Assembly (NCBI GenBank): GCA_022747635.1
Contig: JAKTNV010000115.1
Location: 124,001-188,000 of the forward strand
Source of the DNA: Hetaerina americana
Taxonomy: Eukaryota; Arthropoda; Insecta; Odonata; Calopterygidae
Reading direction: 5' to 3'
DNA length: 64,000 nucleotides
Below the pieces are notes generated by a model that saw nothing but the letters and a program-made list of their open reading frames with translations, was not told where the DNA came from and made no database searches. This document shows positions 34,917 to 46,800 of the stretch, in pieces. A program made the position numbers and the translations under genes. Within the stretch, counting starts at the first letter, position 1. Every line of letters starts with the position of its first letter.

Positions 34917-37900
34917 ATAAACTCTACTAGTTTTTGGAAAAAGATATTTTCTCCGTCCTTCATGTAATTTTCAAGATGTAAATAGATTACTGCGATATTG
35001 TAAAATAAAAACAGGTAAGAACTTAAATACTAATTATGAATGATTAAATATGAAATTCAGCTTCTAAATTGACTTAAGTTCCCTCCTGCAATAAACCCTG
35101 CGAGCCACATGTGGCAGAGGGTGTTAAGAAATCACTTTTCATCAAATAGATTTAAGTAAAAATACAGTGGATTTCAATAAACAATTCTTTTATATCCGGT
35201 AGGGACACCTAACCATATTCCAGCCGAAATCTTGTAAAATTCGTAGAAAATAACTACTTGAAGCAAAAGACATATTTTGCATTGAGAGCCCTAGGATTGA
35301 GTTGAGTCAGTTCTCCATTTCATAATATTCTCCGCTAATATTTTCACGTATTTGTTTCCATACGGATTAACTTCTTCGATACGCGGCTATTCAACTCTTC
35401 CTTGGCTCCTTTTTAAAGTATTTCTTCCCCTACTGCTCCCATCAATAAGATAATAAAAATCGGTCTTATGTAGAAGTTACTCGAAATGCACTTAGGAATG
35501 GAGCATGAATAGGTATTGGCATATATTCTATTTTTGTGCATAGGAATGCTAGGAATTTCGCGGAGCGTACATCGAACTCTGAATCGCAAAATCGTATCAA
35601 AATGTATAACATTTGAAATACCGACGCAATAATGTAAAAGCGTTCGATTCACCATGTATTTCTTGACTAAATCTGACGTTGACTTATAAACCGCATTAAA
35701 CGGCAGTGTTGAAAAAAATCGATAAGTTCTACCCCTCGTACATCATTTACCGCGTTCATTCTGAAAACAAAAAATTCTCCCAAAAATAACGAAGCACTTC
35801 CTATGCCCTTCATGACGTCTCAGCGATTCGGCATTAAACAAGAATGATTAACGGCTGGGGAATTCATGGTATCATAAATTATACCAAGTGAAAATAACTG
35901 CTATCACGCAGCATTTAAAAGAAGTGGTAGTGCTGATTGATGATATACAAGGAGTGATGCTAAAAATAGCGGTATTTCAAAGCAATTAATGACTAAATTA
36001 CTTAAGAAAATGATATCAAAACTATGCAAAAATACCGTTTAATAATTAAATGTGATATGTTCCTCTTGATTCGAGCAGTTATTTAAAGAAATTACATTAG
36101 ATTCACAAATAAATGTTTCCAATACGAACCTATTTAGTTAATTTGGCGATAAGGTGAAGGGGTATGAGAGGATATATTTCATTTACATGTATGCCTAACG
36201 TATTCATAGCATAATAATTATTCTTAATCAGATTATGAAGTATCTACAATTAATTAAGTGTACCCTGAAAGAAAATTATAATCTATTGTCTGAGTGCAGA
36301 AGACGATTTTGGCCTAGCTTTAGACGTAGCTTTTCACAGGTATTTGAAGACGTAGGCCGGTACTTTCATCCATTTTTATACCTTTCAATGGACCGAAAAT
36401 CTAGCATTTGACACCTGGTGTATGAAAACAACTTGACTGGATGGAAATACTTACTTTTTGAACCTGATCATAATTCATGAAAACATTCACTGGAGCGAAT
36501 AAAGAGAATATTCTTGAAATCGTACTTTTCATTTGTGGGTTTATTCCCCGGCGGACAGGGTAATGTTTGCCAGTGGGATTTTCCTTGCTTTATCTCTGGA
36601 AAATATCCATGTCCACCGATCTCATGGCGTGCGATTTTACGAGAACCATATTCATCCCTTAATCCAGAAGCGAAAAAAACGGACCCTTATTATCAGAATC
36701 CAGATTTCATGCTCCATTGAGTATATAACCAATAGGTGAGGAGGGTTCCAGTCTCTCACCCAACCACCAGATATTCTGTTTGATAACTTCCATTTTACTG
36801 CATCGTGCGCTCCTTTTCCCTTTCGAGATGTTTCACCGCGTTGACGCACAAACATCGTTTTAGCCAAGGCACAGTAGGTAGGCTACATCTTTTATGGGCG
36901 GGGAAAGATCGACCATATTCCGTCCCCTCCCGTCACGGCCGGAAGCTATAAGAAACTCGATTGCCCGACCCGACCGGAGTTACCTCACTGCGTGGGAGAG
37001 GATTCCCATCGCGCGGAACAGTTTCCCTCGGACGCGACGAGAATCGATGCGGACACGAGTTCCTCGACGTATCCCTCTCGTCTAATTCTACCCATTTCGA
37101 TTCTTCCATTGTTTGGTATTCCCTTCCCATATCATATAATTCATTCCCATTCTCTTGCGCGGTATACATGCGCATCCGTTTCTACTTCTTTACGTATGGA
37201 TCATTGAAAAAAATAAATTATCTGCTTCAACAATAATAAGAATAAAGAAGATTGATTTTTCGGAGAATTAAAGGATTCCCATGGAACATAATATTTAAAA
37301 ATCGCTACACTCTTGTCACGATCGAATCATAAACAAACACATCGTTTTCCAGCATTATCATCAACATTGTGTGAAAGAAAATTTTAATGCATCAGACAAT
37401 TTACTCTTATAATTTATAATAATACATAAGAATATTTGATAGGGAAGAAAAAAATTAAATGCTAACAGAAAGGTCATGGTCAGTCAGATAGATATCAATA
37501 TCATGGTATTTAAAATGATGCCAGATGATCAAAATAATTTCAAATTTATGATTAAATTTCGTTTGACTGGGAATAAATCCAAATGCCGACGTTATGTTTT
37601 AAGAGGGTGACATAAAATATTTTTACATACTCATGCAGAGTTACGAAGCCGGGCAGAGACACATATTTTTACACCCAAAACACATGTTCTTCCCAATAAC
37701 ATGTTTGTACCATTTACCGGATGAATTTCACCACTATGTTTTCATATATATTTTGGGATTTTGTATTCTCAGTGGCTAAAAAACTATTACTTAGAGTAAT
37801 TCAAACTTTTATATCAACATATTCGAAGAATGTTAGAACTCAGAAGAAGTTACGAGGTAATGGTCCATGACAAGTTTCCTGAAAGAAACAATTTGAAATC

Positions 37901-38529
37901 AGGCTCTATTGACTACACCTAGCCACATATAGAACAGCAGGAAGGGTATGTATGCATATGTTAATTACTTACTTACAGTTAATGTATCAAAGATAGATAC
38001 TGAGTTTGATACTTAGCATTTTTTTAAATAATTCACTTATTCTTTTATAAAATTATTCAGCTAAAATACATAATCGAAAACCTATTACGTCTGCTAGACA
38101 AACGAATTCATAGTTCGATAAATTAGTTGCAACAAAAACCGTTAAGATGGGCAATGCTCCCGGATTGAGCACATGGAAAGTTAACGGAAGGTCTCCGGTT
38201 ATCACAAATCTTTCCCAATTCCGCTCTTTGAGTGATGAGCCGAAGGAGAGCCAATGGCGCCCCCTTAAGCCACCGCCATTCCCAGACCGTAAACTGTTAT
38301 TCAGGAGGACGGGTCCTTTGTGGTGCCAGTGGCTTTCTGCTACGCGAAAATGGCATGTTATCGCACTCGAAAACTCTGAATGAAGCATTTTGAGCCTAGC
38401 TAACGACTGAGGAATCGACACCACTCTTTTTTTTGAGTAGACTAATATATCCGTTAAGTAATAGTTAGTCAGTCAGCCAAAGGATTGCAGTTATTATTGA
38501 GCGCTTACAAGAGCGATACGACAGACATG
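34917..38529. other. No gene recognised; possible distant family X trace
   Basis: At 35096-35125 'cctgcgagccacatgtggca' followed by 'gagggtgtt' resembles the beginning of repeat family X but is too short to be sure. A GC-richer patch at 36880-37110 holds overlapping frames of 63-91 codons without a domain. A 78-codon frame at 38147-38383 and a 123-codon frame opposite it are not recognised. Confidence 0.4.
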
Positions 38530-38775
38530 GGATGAATATTGGCCACAAGAGTAATTAGTCTCTCGAGAAGTAGGGAAGTAAAATCAAACGTTACATTAGA
38601 ATGGAATAAACTAGAGCAGGTGGAGCAGTTCATGTTTCCAGGGATTATTTTAGAGGAAAAAAGCAATAGTAGAGAGGACATTAGGAGTATAACTACACTA
38701 GCGAAAGAGACATTCACAAGAATAGAATTGGTGACAAGTTCTCAAAGAAAATATGTAATGAAAATGCATATTTAA
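38530..38775 (+). mobile_element. LINE reverse transcriptase C-terminal fragment, copy 8a
   Basis: The frame at 38539-38775 reads TRVISLSRSREVKSNVTLEW, then NKLEQVEQFMFPGIILEEKS, then NSREDIRSITTLAKETFTRI. This fits the block that precedes the ETW...LEAFEMW region in this kind of LINE (family pattern: KLEqVeeFkYLGsiitedg...eIrrRIalAkaAF). It is thus the upstream neighbour of the part preserved at 11.1 kb. It ends abruptly at the SINE on its right and resumes in copy 8b. Confidence 0.75.
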
Positions 38776-39040
38776 CCCCTGTTATAAACTTGGAGGCTGG
38801 TTTAGCAAGTGAGAGCAGAGATCACCTAGTACTAAGCCCAACTACATGTAAAATTCACACATTAACGTGGTGATAAGAGGGGCAGTTCCTTTCCGTTTCC
38901 CGCCTATGGTTTTCCTGAAAGATCTGGTACCCGAAAAATCCCACAGGTCGGGTGAAACTGAGGGCACCCAGAGGCATCCCCGGAAATCGAGCCGCGGCCT
39001 CCCGTCATTAGCCCAGCGATCTAAGTCTTTAATATGGCGC
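38771..39040 (-). repeat. tRNA-derived SINE, family S1, copy 2
   Basis: Minus-strand relative of the SINE at 14.92 kb. In that orientation it has 'gctgggctaatgacgggagg' and 'cggctcgatttccggg' as the promoter-like head, 'tttttcgggtaccagatctt', 'aatgtgtgaattttacatgt' and 'gggcttagtactaggtgatc'. It is older than the 14.9-kb copy and has no (TA)n tail. It lies between two LINE pieces, which suggests it inserted into the LINE. Confidence 0.7.
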
Positions 39041-39069
39041 ATATTACTGAATGAATCTGGTATTTGATT

Positions 39070-39445
39070 CAAGATGACAAGCGTAGATAGGAGACTTGTG
39101 GGATTTAGGTGTGCAGCAGATAGGAGAAAATAAGTTGGAGCGAGAGGCAGGACAAGAAAGAAATTTTTAGTGAGGGCGAAGAGAGTAAGTAGCAAGAGAA
39201 AATTCGAAAAATGTAGAAAAATAATCGATGAAATAAGATATATTGAAAAGTAGCGAGATCTTGAAGGCCGTAACGGAAGGGAGAATTCTAAGCAGAGGTA
39301 TGTTATTGTAGGAGAGAAAGGAGTAGGCTTTTAGGCAGCATTAAAGCAGGCAGATGTTACCGAGATATGAGGAAAGAAATAATGTAGGGCATTGAAAGAT
39401 GACGTTCTCCCGATATGCCTGAGATAATAGTCTTTAGAGGCTGTC
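39070..39445 (+). mobile_element. LINE 3'-end fragment, copy 8b
   Basis: Contains 'tcttgaaggccgtaacggaa', 'gggagaattctaagcag', then 'ggcagcattaaagcaggcag' and 'gaggaaagaaataatgtagg', the last two shared with the 3' end of copy 6. Probably the continuation of copy 8a beyond the SINE. Confidence 0.6.
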
Positions 39446-40430
39446 CAAAGCTTACATTTAATGTCTAGAATAACTTGAAAGACAGAACGAGAAAAATCGA
39501 CGAGAACATCCATTCAACTCTCATCTCTCACCTCATCCCCTCGCTCACCCGCCCGCTGAGTCCTCTTCCGTCTTTTTCATTCCTTAAGCGGCAGTTCAAT
39601 CTCCCGCCTCCTGAAAAATTCACCTCCGCATCATACCCCATCCTCGGCGGCGAGCGCTATTCAGTCCTGACGAGAGGACGAGCGTGTTTGCGTACGTAAC
39701 GACGGCGAATGTGGATGGCCGGATGAACGTTAAGAGGGAGAACGGCGGCGGGGGCAAGTGGACTGGAGGAAGGCCCCCGCAAGCGAGGGAAGAGGACGCG
39801 GCGGTTGAAAGGATAACGCTCAGGAGTAGGGGAGAGGGACGCGGGAGGGGAGACTGAGGAGAGGGGTTCGATGTCCCGGTGAAGAGAGATAGTCAAAGAG
39901 GGAGCGACTTATCCCACAGAGGAGGAGGCCAAAACTTCCGAAGGCAGAAGAGAAGGCGGAGTGAGAGAGGACTCGTTGAACAATGAAACCGCTTTTGAGA
40001 AAATAAAATCGACCCACGAATACGTTTGCTTTTTTTTCTCGCTCCCCTCGGGATCATCCAAAAGCAAATAATCCCTTTACCCCGTCCACCCTTCTCTTTA
40101 ACTCACGGAAAAGGGTCCTTTTTTTAGAAATACCGAGAAACGTCTGGCACTTCCACGCCCACACGAATAAGGGAAGGGAAACGTTTCTCTGAGGCTAGTC
40201 TTGATCTGCGAAGTGGAACGGATGGATTTCATACAGAAGGTCATCGATCTCCATTCCCACAGACTTGTTTCCTCACGTGATAACACGTCAGATCTTAATT
40301 AACATGGGAAGTATTTGAGATGAAAAATGGGTATTTAACATCTCGATGAAGATGCTTAAAGGCGTTGCGTTCTGTGGCTTACGTAATTTGTGGAGAGTAG
40401 TACTACGAGTAAGAAAGGAACTAAGAAACA
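39446..40430. other. GC-rich block, no gene recognised
   Basis: About 39520-40200 is GC/CpG-rich. Several 60-79-codon frames on both strands overlap each other with Ser/Pro/Arg-rich products. No start plus splice donor combination convinced me. Confidence 0.35.
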
Positions 40431-40435
40431 CTAAG

Positions 40436-40505
40436 AAATACGAAGAGCACGAAGAAATACGAAGAGCACGAAGAAATACGAAGAGCACGAAGAAATACTA
40501 AGAAA
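40436..40505 (+). repeat. 19-bp tandem repeat
   Basis: About three and a half copies of a 19-bp unit 'aatacgaagagcacgaaga' in a row, flanked by degenerate units such as 'actaagaaatactgagaaac'. The array is purine-rich and lies in a longer A/G-rich run to about 40550. Confidence 0.85.
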
Positions 40506-40589
40506 TACTGAGAAACGCTAAGAGTACTAAAAAACTAAGAAAGAAAGAAACTTAAATTATGAGACTACAACCAGTATCTCTAAGATATT

Positions 40590-40740
40590 TCATTTCATCG
40601 GTGTCATTTTTTCCACGAACGATAAGAGATCAGAATAACTTTTCCCATCCGCGGTAGGGTCATATTTGGGTCAAAATTAGTCTGGTGTGCATTAACCCCC
40701 TGCCACACACCCTAGCGGTGACTTTCAGGCTACTAAAATA
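40590..40740 (-). repeat. Repeat family X, copy X4 (partial)
   Basis: Has 'gtcattttttccacgaacga' followed by 'gcggtagggtcatatttggg', 'attagtctggtgtgcattaa' and 'ccctgccacacaccctagcg', the same order as X2. It stops after the first 150 bp of the family and is followed by unrelated DNA. Confidence 0.7.
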
Positions 40741-41270
40741 AATAAATAAATTTCAACCCAGTTTGTTGAGTTTAAGGCAGAAATCCTATGGAATTTATCG
40801 TTTCACTCTACTGCCGGTGAGCGGTTAAAGGTGAATGCGGACTTAGAGCACGTCGGAATTTGACAGTCAAGGCAGAGAAAAAGGTTTCCCACCCTTAAGC
40901 TAAAGTAGGTACCGTAAGAGTCGGCAATCATTTGGCTTTCAAATTCTGACTTAATTGGCGGCCATTTGGATAAAATAAATACTTCATACTGTTTTGCACA
41001 TTAAACGGAAATACATGCACGCAGTTTCAACGTCTAAACTTTTTTTTAAACATGAAATGCCGAAAGAGTGGTAGGATATGGCAATTAGTGTGCATAAAAT
41101 GGGATTTTTTTATCTCACCAGTTTAAATTTACTGAATAACTAAAGAGGTAATTTCAATTAAAATATCTAAAGATGATTGCTAAGCGTAAGAATCTCTGGT
41201 ATATGATGAAAAATTTAATTGAAAAAATAGGCTGTGTAGAAGGGGGAGGAGGATCGTAGGTCCTAGACTG
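40741..41270. other. No gene recognised
   Basis: AT-rich sequence without open frames of note, ending at the (TA)n tract of the PLE fragment. Confidence 0.4.
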
Positions 41271-41291
41271 GTATAAATATATATAGACTGG

Positions 41292-41360
<69 letters not shown>

Positions 41361-41387
41361 GTATATATATATATGTATATATATATG

Positions 41388-41419
<32 letters not shown>

Positions 41420-41454
41420 ACACTTTTTGAAAGTCTCACGGATGTGAATAATAA

Positions 41455-42117
41455 TGTATAACACTTAGCACTAGTGGACACAGACAAAACCACACAAAAA
41501 CATACTTCCCGGGCTTAAAATCTCTACGATCAATCCTAAAAGACCTCTACCCTATCCTAAAAAATCATAATGCCACCGCCAACCTTTTTCCCAAATGCCC
41601 CTCAGTTACTTTCAAACGCCCCGCCAACCTATCCGATCTCCTCAAATCAACCAATCCACTCCTAAAATCCCCAACCCGTCCTAAAACCACTCCAACGCCA
41701 TGCAATAAACCCAGATGCAAAACATGCCCTATTTTCAAAACTAAAATCCCATCCCTCTCCCACCCGCTTTTTAACTCTCTCCCACCAATTCCCTCCTCTA
41801 CTTGCACAGCTAGCAATGTAGTGTACCTTCTGAAGTGCCAACTTTGCCCTGCCTATTATATTGGGCAGTGCACCACAACCCTCAATATCAGAAACAACAA
41901 CCACCGAGCCTCATGCAAAAACTCTTCCTTAATTGATATGCTCCCTATCCCCAAAAACGCCTCCGAACACAACACTCCCTTTGATAAATGCTATGGTGTA
42001 TCCATCATAGCATCCCTCCCACCCTCTGATCCTCCACTGATACTGAAAACATTAGAGCAATCCTTCATCTGGCTCTTGGAGTCCTGGAACTGGCCAGGAA
42101 TCAATATTAGGCATTAA
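41455..42117 (+). pseudogene. Penelope-like element C-terminal region with GIY-YIG endonuclease
   Basis: The frame is open for 221 codons up to a TAA at 42115-42117; stops lie just upstream at about 41449-41454, and no RT motifs precede it. First comes a linker with FKRPANLSDLLKSTNPLL, then the Cys-rich PCNKPRCKTCPIFKTK typical of PLE endonucleases, then the nuclease core NVVYLLKCQLCPAYYIGQCT with the VYLLKC (GIY) and YYIG strands, and NIRNNNHRASCKNSS with the conserved Arg and His-Arg. TLEQSFIWLLESWNWPGIN ends it. In a complete PLE this nuclease nicks target DNA to prime reverse transcription. Here it is a fragment without its own start or reverse transcriptase, although the frame itself is intact. 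Confidence 0.85.
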
Positions 42118-42290
42118 TTACCCTGCTCCAATTATATTTTCATCCCCCTTCCACCCCCATCACCTTCTACATCTTCCCCACCCTTCTAACGCTGCCTCTC
42201 CAAACCCGTCCCTTCGGAATTCTCTCCCCACCTTCCCCTTCCATCCACCGCTCCAGCCCTCGTATTCCCTTCAGTTCTGTCCCTCTCTTC

Positions 42291-42323
42291 CTTGATAAAG
42301 GTGGTAACGACCACCAAAAATTC
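42291..42323 (+). ncRNA. Degenerate hammerhead-like motif in the PLE
   Basis: CTTGATAAA stands where CTGATGA is expected. It is followed by a perfect six-bp hairpin GGTGGT-AACG-ACCACC (42300-42315), then AAAAA in place of GAAA, then ATT-CGAAA-AAT, which can form a small stem III. The stem II sequence is close to the GGTGGC/GCCACC stem of the motif at 13.2 kb. Its place, 100 bp before the terminal (TA)n tract and downstream of the endonuclease, is where PLE hammerheads are expected. Core changes suggest it no longer cleaves. Confidence 0.55.
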
Positions 42324-42445
42324 GAAAAATAGTGAGTCTCTTTTTTGTGCGTTTTTGTCTGTGTCCACTAGTGCTAAGTGTTATACATTATATATATATA
42401 TATATAAACATAATATATATATTATAATAATAAACATAAATATAT

Positions 42446-42538
<93 letters not shown>

Positions 42539-42540
<2 letters not shown>

Positions 42541-43660
42541 ATCTAGCCAAAATGAAATGAAAAAAGAAATTCCTTTTTTTACCGATATTTACATCGACAG
42601 AAGTTACCATCCATCAAAGGGGAGAATATAGAAGGCTCTACACCGGGAAGACTACAGTAAAAGAGAAATATAGTTCAAAGTGGGAACCGTGAAGAGATGC
42701 ACAGAAACTGCAACAGCATACATTTTCGCAAGTCATTACGGTGCCTCAAAATTAGGCCAGTTCATACTTGATAAAGAACATGAAACATCATCTCACGCAA
42801 CTTTTTAATTGGTTATTCCGCTCACAAAGTTATGAAGGAAAAGTTTTCATTGAAACTGGGCCATGGGAAGGGTATTCAATTCAGATGGTACAGCGGAGAA
42901 AGAAATCTTTCATCTTTGAAAATGTCTTCTGCCACCACTATTCTGGTGCTGATATAGAACGCGGGACCATAACCGATAAGTTTTGGACTTTAGTAATGTT
43001 TGGTCTGGGATGTTAAGTTTCATAACCAACACTCATTCCGCCATAAAAGTTCTCTTTGGACGCATGGATAACTTCACACGTGGAAAAAATAATTAATTTG
43101 TCCCTCGGAGAAAAATTTAAGTGCGGTGAGACATTGTAGTGCTAACATAAGAAGTCATTGAATTCTTTTCTGTGGCCATGTATCTCATAACACAAGAAAA
43201 CTTACCAGAACATTCATGTTGCATATCGGTATTAATAATTATTATTTGTTATCCTGGCAATCACTCAACTTAAGCGAGATCAGGAACCCCCTCAACATAT
43301 CATGCTATATTTTTTGTATGCTTTTTTGCATTTGCTTCCGCAATAAAAAAAGGAAGGGTGTGATTGAGGAAACTCACCTTTCATTATTATTATTATGATT
43401 ATTAAATCGCTCAACTTTTTTATTACTGGTTCCCATTTACACAAGGTAAATATTTTCATTCCCTAGGCTAGCTAGTACGATCATATTTGTTTTGTATGTT
43501 TTTGTTATGAGTAAGATTTTTTGTTCTTTTATTTCTCTTATACATGAGAATATTTTCTCCCTTTTATTTCATTTTAGTTTAATCCAAATATGTTGCGCTC
43601 TTTTTCCTAACTCATTTTTCGGATATTTTAAAATGAAATTCTGGGAAAGTCTACAAAATC
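42539..43660. other. No gene recognised
   Basis: Mixed sequence with an 82-codon frame at 42768-43016 that I do not recognise. No repeat found. Confidence 0.4.
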
Positions 43661-43885
43661 TTTACAATGCAATAGTTGCCAAGTGTTAAAATCATTCGCC
43701 TTGACCGGGATACGAACCCGGATCCCTCTATGTCCGGCCGAGTGCTTTAGACAGTTTTGCTACCGAGGATTTCGAAATTAAAGGCGAATGATTTATACAC
43801 TCTGAACTTGTTGCATTGTAATGCCCACTTAGCGGATGACTCGGTAACTGTTCCGGCATCTCCCGCAGTTTTTTGGAATGTATAC
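43661..43885. repeat. tRNA-derived SINE, family S2, head and tail in opposite orientation
   Basis: The minus strand of 43690-43772 carries the S2 head: a tRNA-like segment with 'agggatccgggttcgtatcc' as B box, followed by 'caaggcgaatgatttt'. Directly to its right, on the plus strand, 43781-43880 repeats 'aaggcgaatgatttatacac', 'ttgttgcattgtaatgccc' and 'cggcatctcccgcagtttt', which is the S2 tail. So the tail faces the other way from the head, with a second 'gcaactattgcattg'-type tail start at the left edge. This looks like an inverted partial copy produced at insertion or a later fold-back. Confidence 0.65.
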
Positions 43886-46800
43886 AAAAGATTGTGCTGC
43901 AATTATGGTAATCACTTTTTCACAAACAGATGCGCTTAAAATTTAATTGAAAATCGCCATTTACGCTTGTATACAATTTGTATCGCGATGAGCGATTTCA
44001 TCGCCGTTCCATCGGTACTGTTCGCATACTAAAATTGTACATTTAGATGATAAGGATATTAGGGATAAAAGATGAGTGATTCTTAAATTATGTTCGAATA
44101 AATTACGGATTAAATGAAACTCGCAATAAAACGAGGCATACCTACGAACACGAAAGTTGCCTTTCGGTCACACACCGCGGCGTAAAATCCGGGGAAGAAA
44201 TTCCCGAATAACCGCTGGATGTGAAATTGGAAGTAATGTCATAAGGTAGATGTCGTGCACTGATACCCTTCGATAGAAACGGTGCGGTAGAAAAAGAAAA
44301 ATATTGCGGTGTGAAGTTATTGGACGGCAAACACTTCCTTTCGCAAGTATTTTATTCCCGCAACCCCAACCTCGCCACTTTACCGAGCCACAGAAACCGT
44401 TAGGGAGGCACGGCGGTAATAAACACCGGCATGAACCCGAGATTGGTTTATTCACACCCATTTTCCCGTGAATGTTTTCATCTTGGACCCACTCGAATCC
44501 CTGAAGTGAATTTTGTCCTCGATTGCCTGAGGGCTTCGCACGGTCGGGAAAAGTATCATTCCCTCTCGTCGTCAGTTGCCCCAGGAGCAGAAATATTTTA
44601 TAAATCACCCTTATTTGCCATCCGTCAGGCCCATTTCGGATGAAAAACTCCAAAAAATGGAACACCTTTCTGAATACCCGGACAAATATTTATTTAAAGA
44701 ATCTTCCGTGCTTCGATTTGTAGAAGCGTTCCAAAATGGACGAACAAATCGTTTAGCATCCTTCCAGTTCATTTGTAAACACTGTTAAGAAACACTGCTA
44801 CTAAAATATGGAATATGTATGCAAATTGGATAACGCGAAAAACATTTATTTAAAAAACTATCACACAGATTCGATTTGTTGGATCATTTCATAAGAATGA
44901 ACAGATCATTTATTATCCTAACAGTTTTTTCCCGAATAGTGTGAAAACAATACTGAGTTTCTGGCTCGTTTATCATAAAATAATTTTACATAAAAATAGG
45001 TACAATGCAAAAATTGCTCGCTAAAAAAAACTACTGCTTCTGGTTTCACTTCATGAATATTATTGATATTCATTTAAAAATAACAGATATTCTATTTACT
45101 ACGGATCATTTGTTGATACGCCGCGTTTAATAGACATTATATGATGCCGTAAAACGATGAAACACGGCGTAACATAAAAATTTTTAATTAAGCTGTAGCT
45201 TTCTCACATCCAACCATAAACCTCACTTGAACAAAATTGGTCGGTCATATCCCAAGAATATTTGTTGGTGGGCGATTTAATTACTAATATTTTAGAAAAA
45301 AATCAAACTCACATTATAACATGTCAATTTCAACATGATTATATTACTCTTTGATGATATTTGGTGAAATTTACATCTTGTATGTCGAAGGAGCATCCCA
45401 ATTAATTAATAGAGCGATAGAAAAATAAAAAAAATCAAAGTAGTTAAGGCGCAGAAGGTTCTCGAGTCCCCGAAATGGAACCGAGCGAATTTTAAATTCA
45501 AGTCGGTTTCTATATGATCCTACTTATACTACATCACTGGAGATTGCTTCGATAGGTTAATGGAGAGAAATTTAGAAACAAATGGAAGACAAAGGGCCAT
45601 TAGAAACTAGAGATGATCGGCTCAAAAATATTAATTTTTCTTTGAACTTAACACTTCAAACATCAAAAAAGACTAATCATAATGACCAATATCGCTTCAT
45701 CTTTACTTGCCCAAAGATATATTCCTAAATTTTGATCAAATGTGCGCAAACATCGTTATTAACCATTTTATAACGGAAAACTATAACTTTATGATTCCGC
45801 ATTATTTTATTTAAACACAGCTCTGATTACGATGTTCAACGTCATCAAACTTGGGTCGTGTATAAACAAAATACTGCAGAAATACGAAGTAATATTTTCA
45901 TTATAAAATACATCGATTCCATGAAGTCACGCCTCAAGCAATCGATAAATTACCATGTCAAAGCACTTACCTCTCTTCCAATATCCTGGAAATCTAATCG
46001 GTCAAAAACATTATATTCTCTACACTGCATAATTTTTGAACAAATAGGAGGCAATACTTATAATAAATTATCACTTTCTATACACCAAATAAAGCAGTTA
46101 GAGTGAAAATTGTATTTAATCAATAATGCTACTTTCCCATTACTGGATACATAGTGTTCTACGTCGGCATCTTACGCCGCAAGCTGCCACAAAAGGGTAG
46201 AGGGTGTTATGTGACCAGCCAAAAGAGTAATTTGAGAATTTATTTTCTGGTATTTAGAATTTTGCCTACTGTTGTGATCACGAAGTGTGCGCGGGGAAAT
46301 GAATGCCTTTTTTTGGTCTGTTAGGCAATCAATTTTCCTAAATTTCTCATTGTAAACCTTATATCATTAAATAATGTGAGCCTTAAACTATTCCCTCTGG
46401 GCCAGCATTCAACTAAAACGTTTTGCACATATCTAGTGGTTTGAGTCTTGCTTGTTGATTTCCGCAATTTCTGTGCCTCCCAGCTCAGGACTTCCAATAA
46501 CAGTGTGGAACTCTCCGTTCGCTGGTGACGATTATACTTTTGCTGTATCATCTAACGAACATTTTCTCCGCTTCTTGTTCAATTGAAAAATTAGGTCCTG
46601 AAGCTCAGGATCTCTAGTGCTCGAGCGTACTCAAAGTGAGGCAAAACCAACGCGAAGTATCACATCTCATCAACTTCTCTTATATTTCATTAATTGCGCC
46701 ATTCGCTTAATGAGACCAAGCACCTATTATCCAGCTCCGCACATGCTTCTAACTTGAGCTGTCTACACAAATTGCGACGCTAGTGTTAATTCGTAGTAGT

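Larger units (their letters stand above)
41271..42538 (+). mobile_element. Penelope-like element fragment bounded by (TA)n tracts
   Basis: In order: an interrupted (TA)n tract (41271-41418); 'ctcacggatgtgaataataa'; the left arm of a 50-bp inverted repeat (41453-41502, containing 'cactagtggaca'); an open frame with a GIY-YIG endonuclease (41455-42117); a pyrimidine-rich 3' UTR; a hammerhead-like motif (42291-42323); the right arm of the inverted repeat (42341-42390, containing 'tgtccactagtg'); and a long (TA)n tract (42391-42538). The two arms differ at only about two positions. The reverse transcriptase is absent, so the copy is 5'-truncated. Flanking inverted segments are typical of PLE insertions, which often carry an inverted piece of themselves. 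Confidence 0.8.

Noticed and set aside
40436..40505. A CRISPR-like array
   Set aside because: Units are contiguous with no spacers, and the genome is eukaryotic.
41154..42610. Open frames of 62-94 codons made of alternating Tyr and Ile on both strands
   Set aside because: They are translations of (TA)n tracts; there is no protein sequence in them beyond the repeat, apart from the PLE frame which is annotated separately.
44168..44665. 165-codon minus-strand frame
   Set aside because: No recognisable domain and no splice sites or regulatory context; could be an exon part but cannot be supported.
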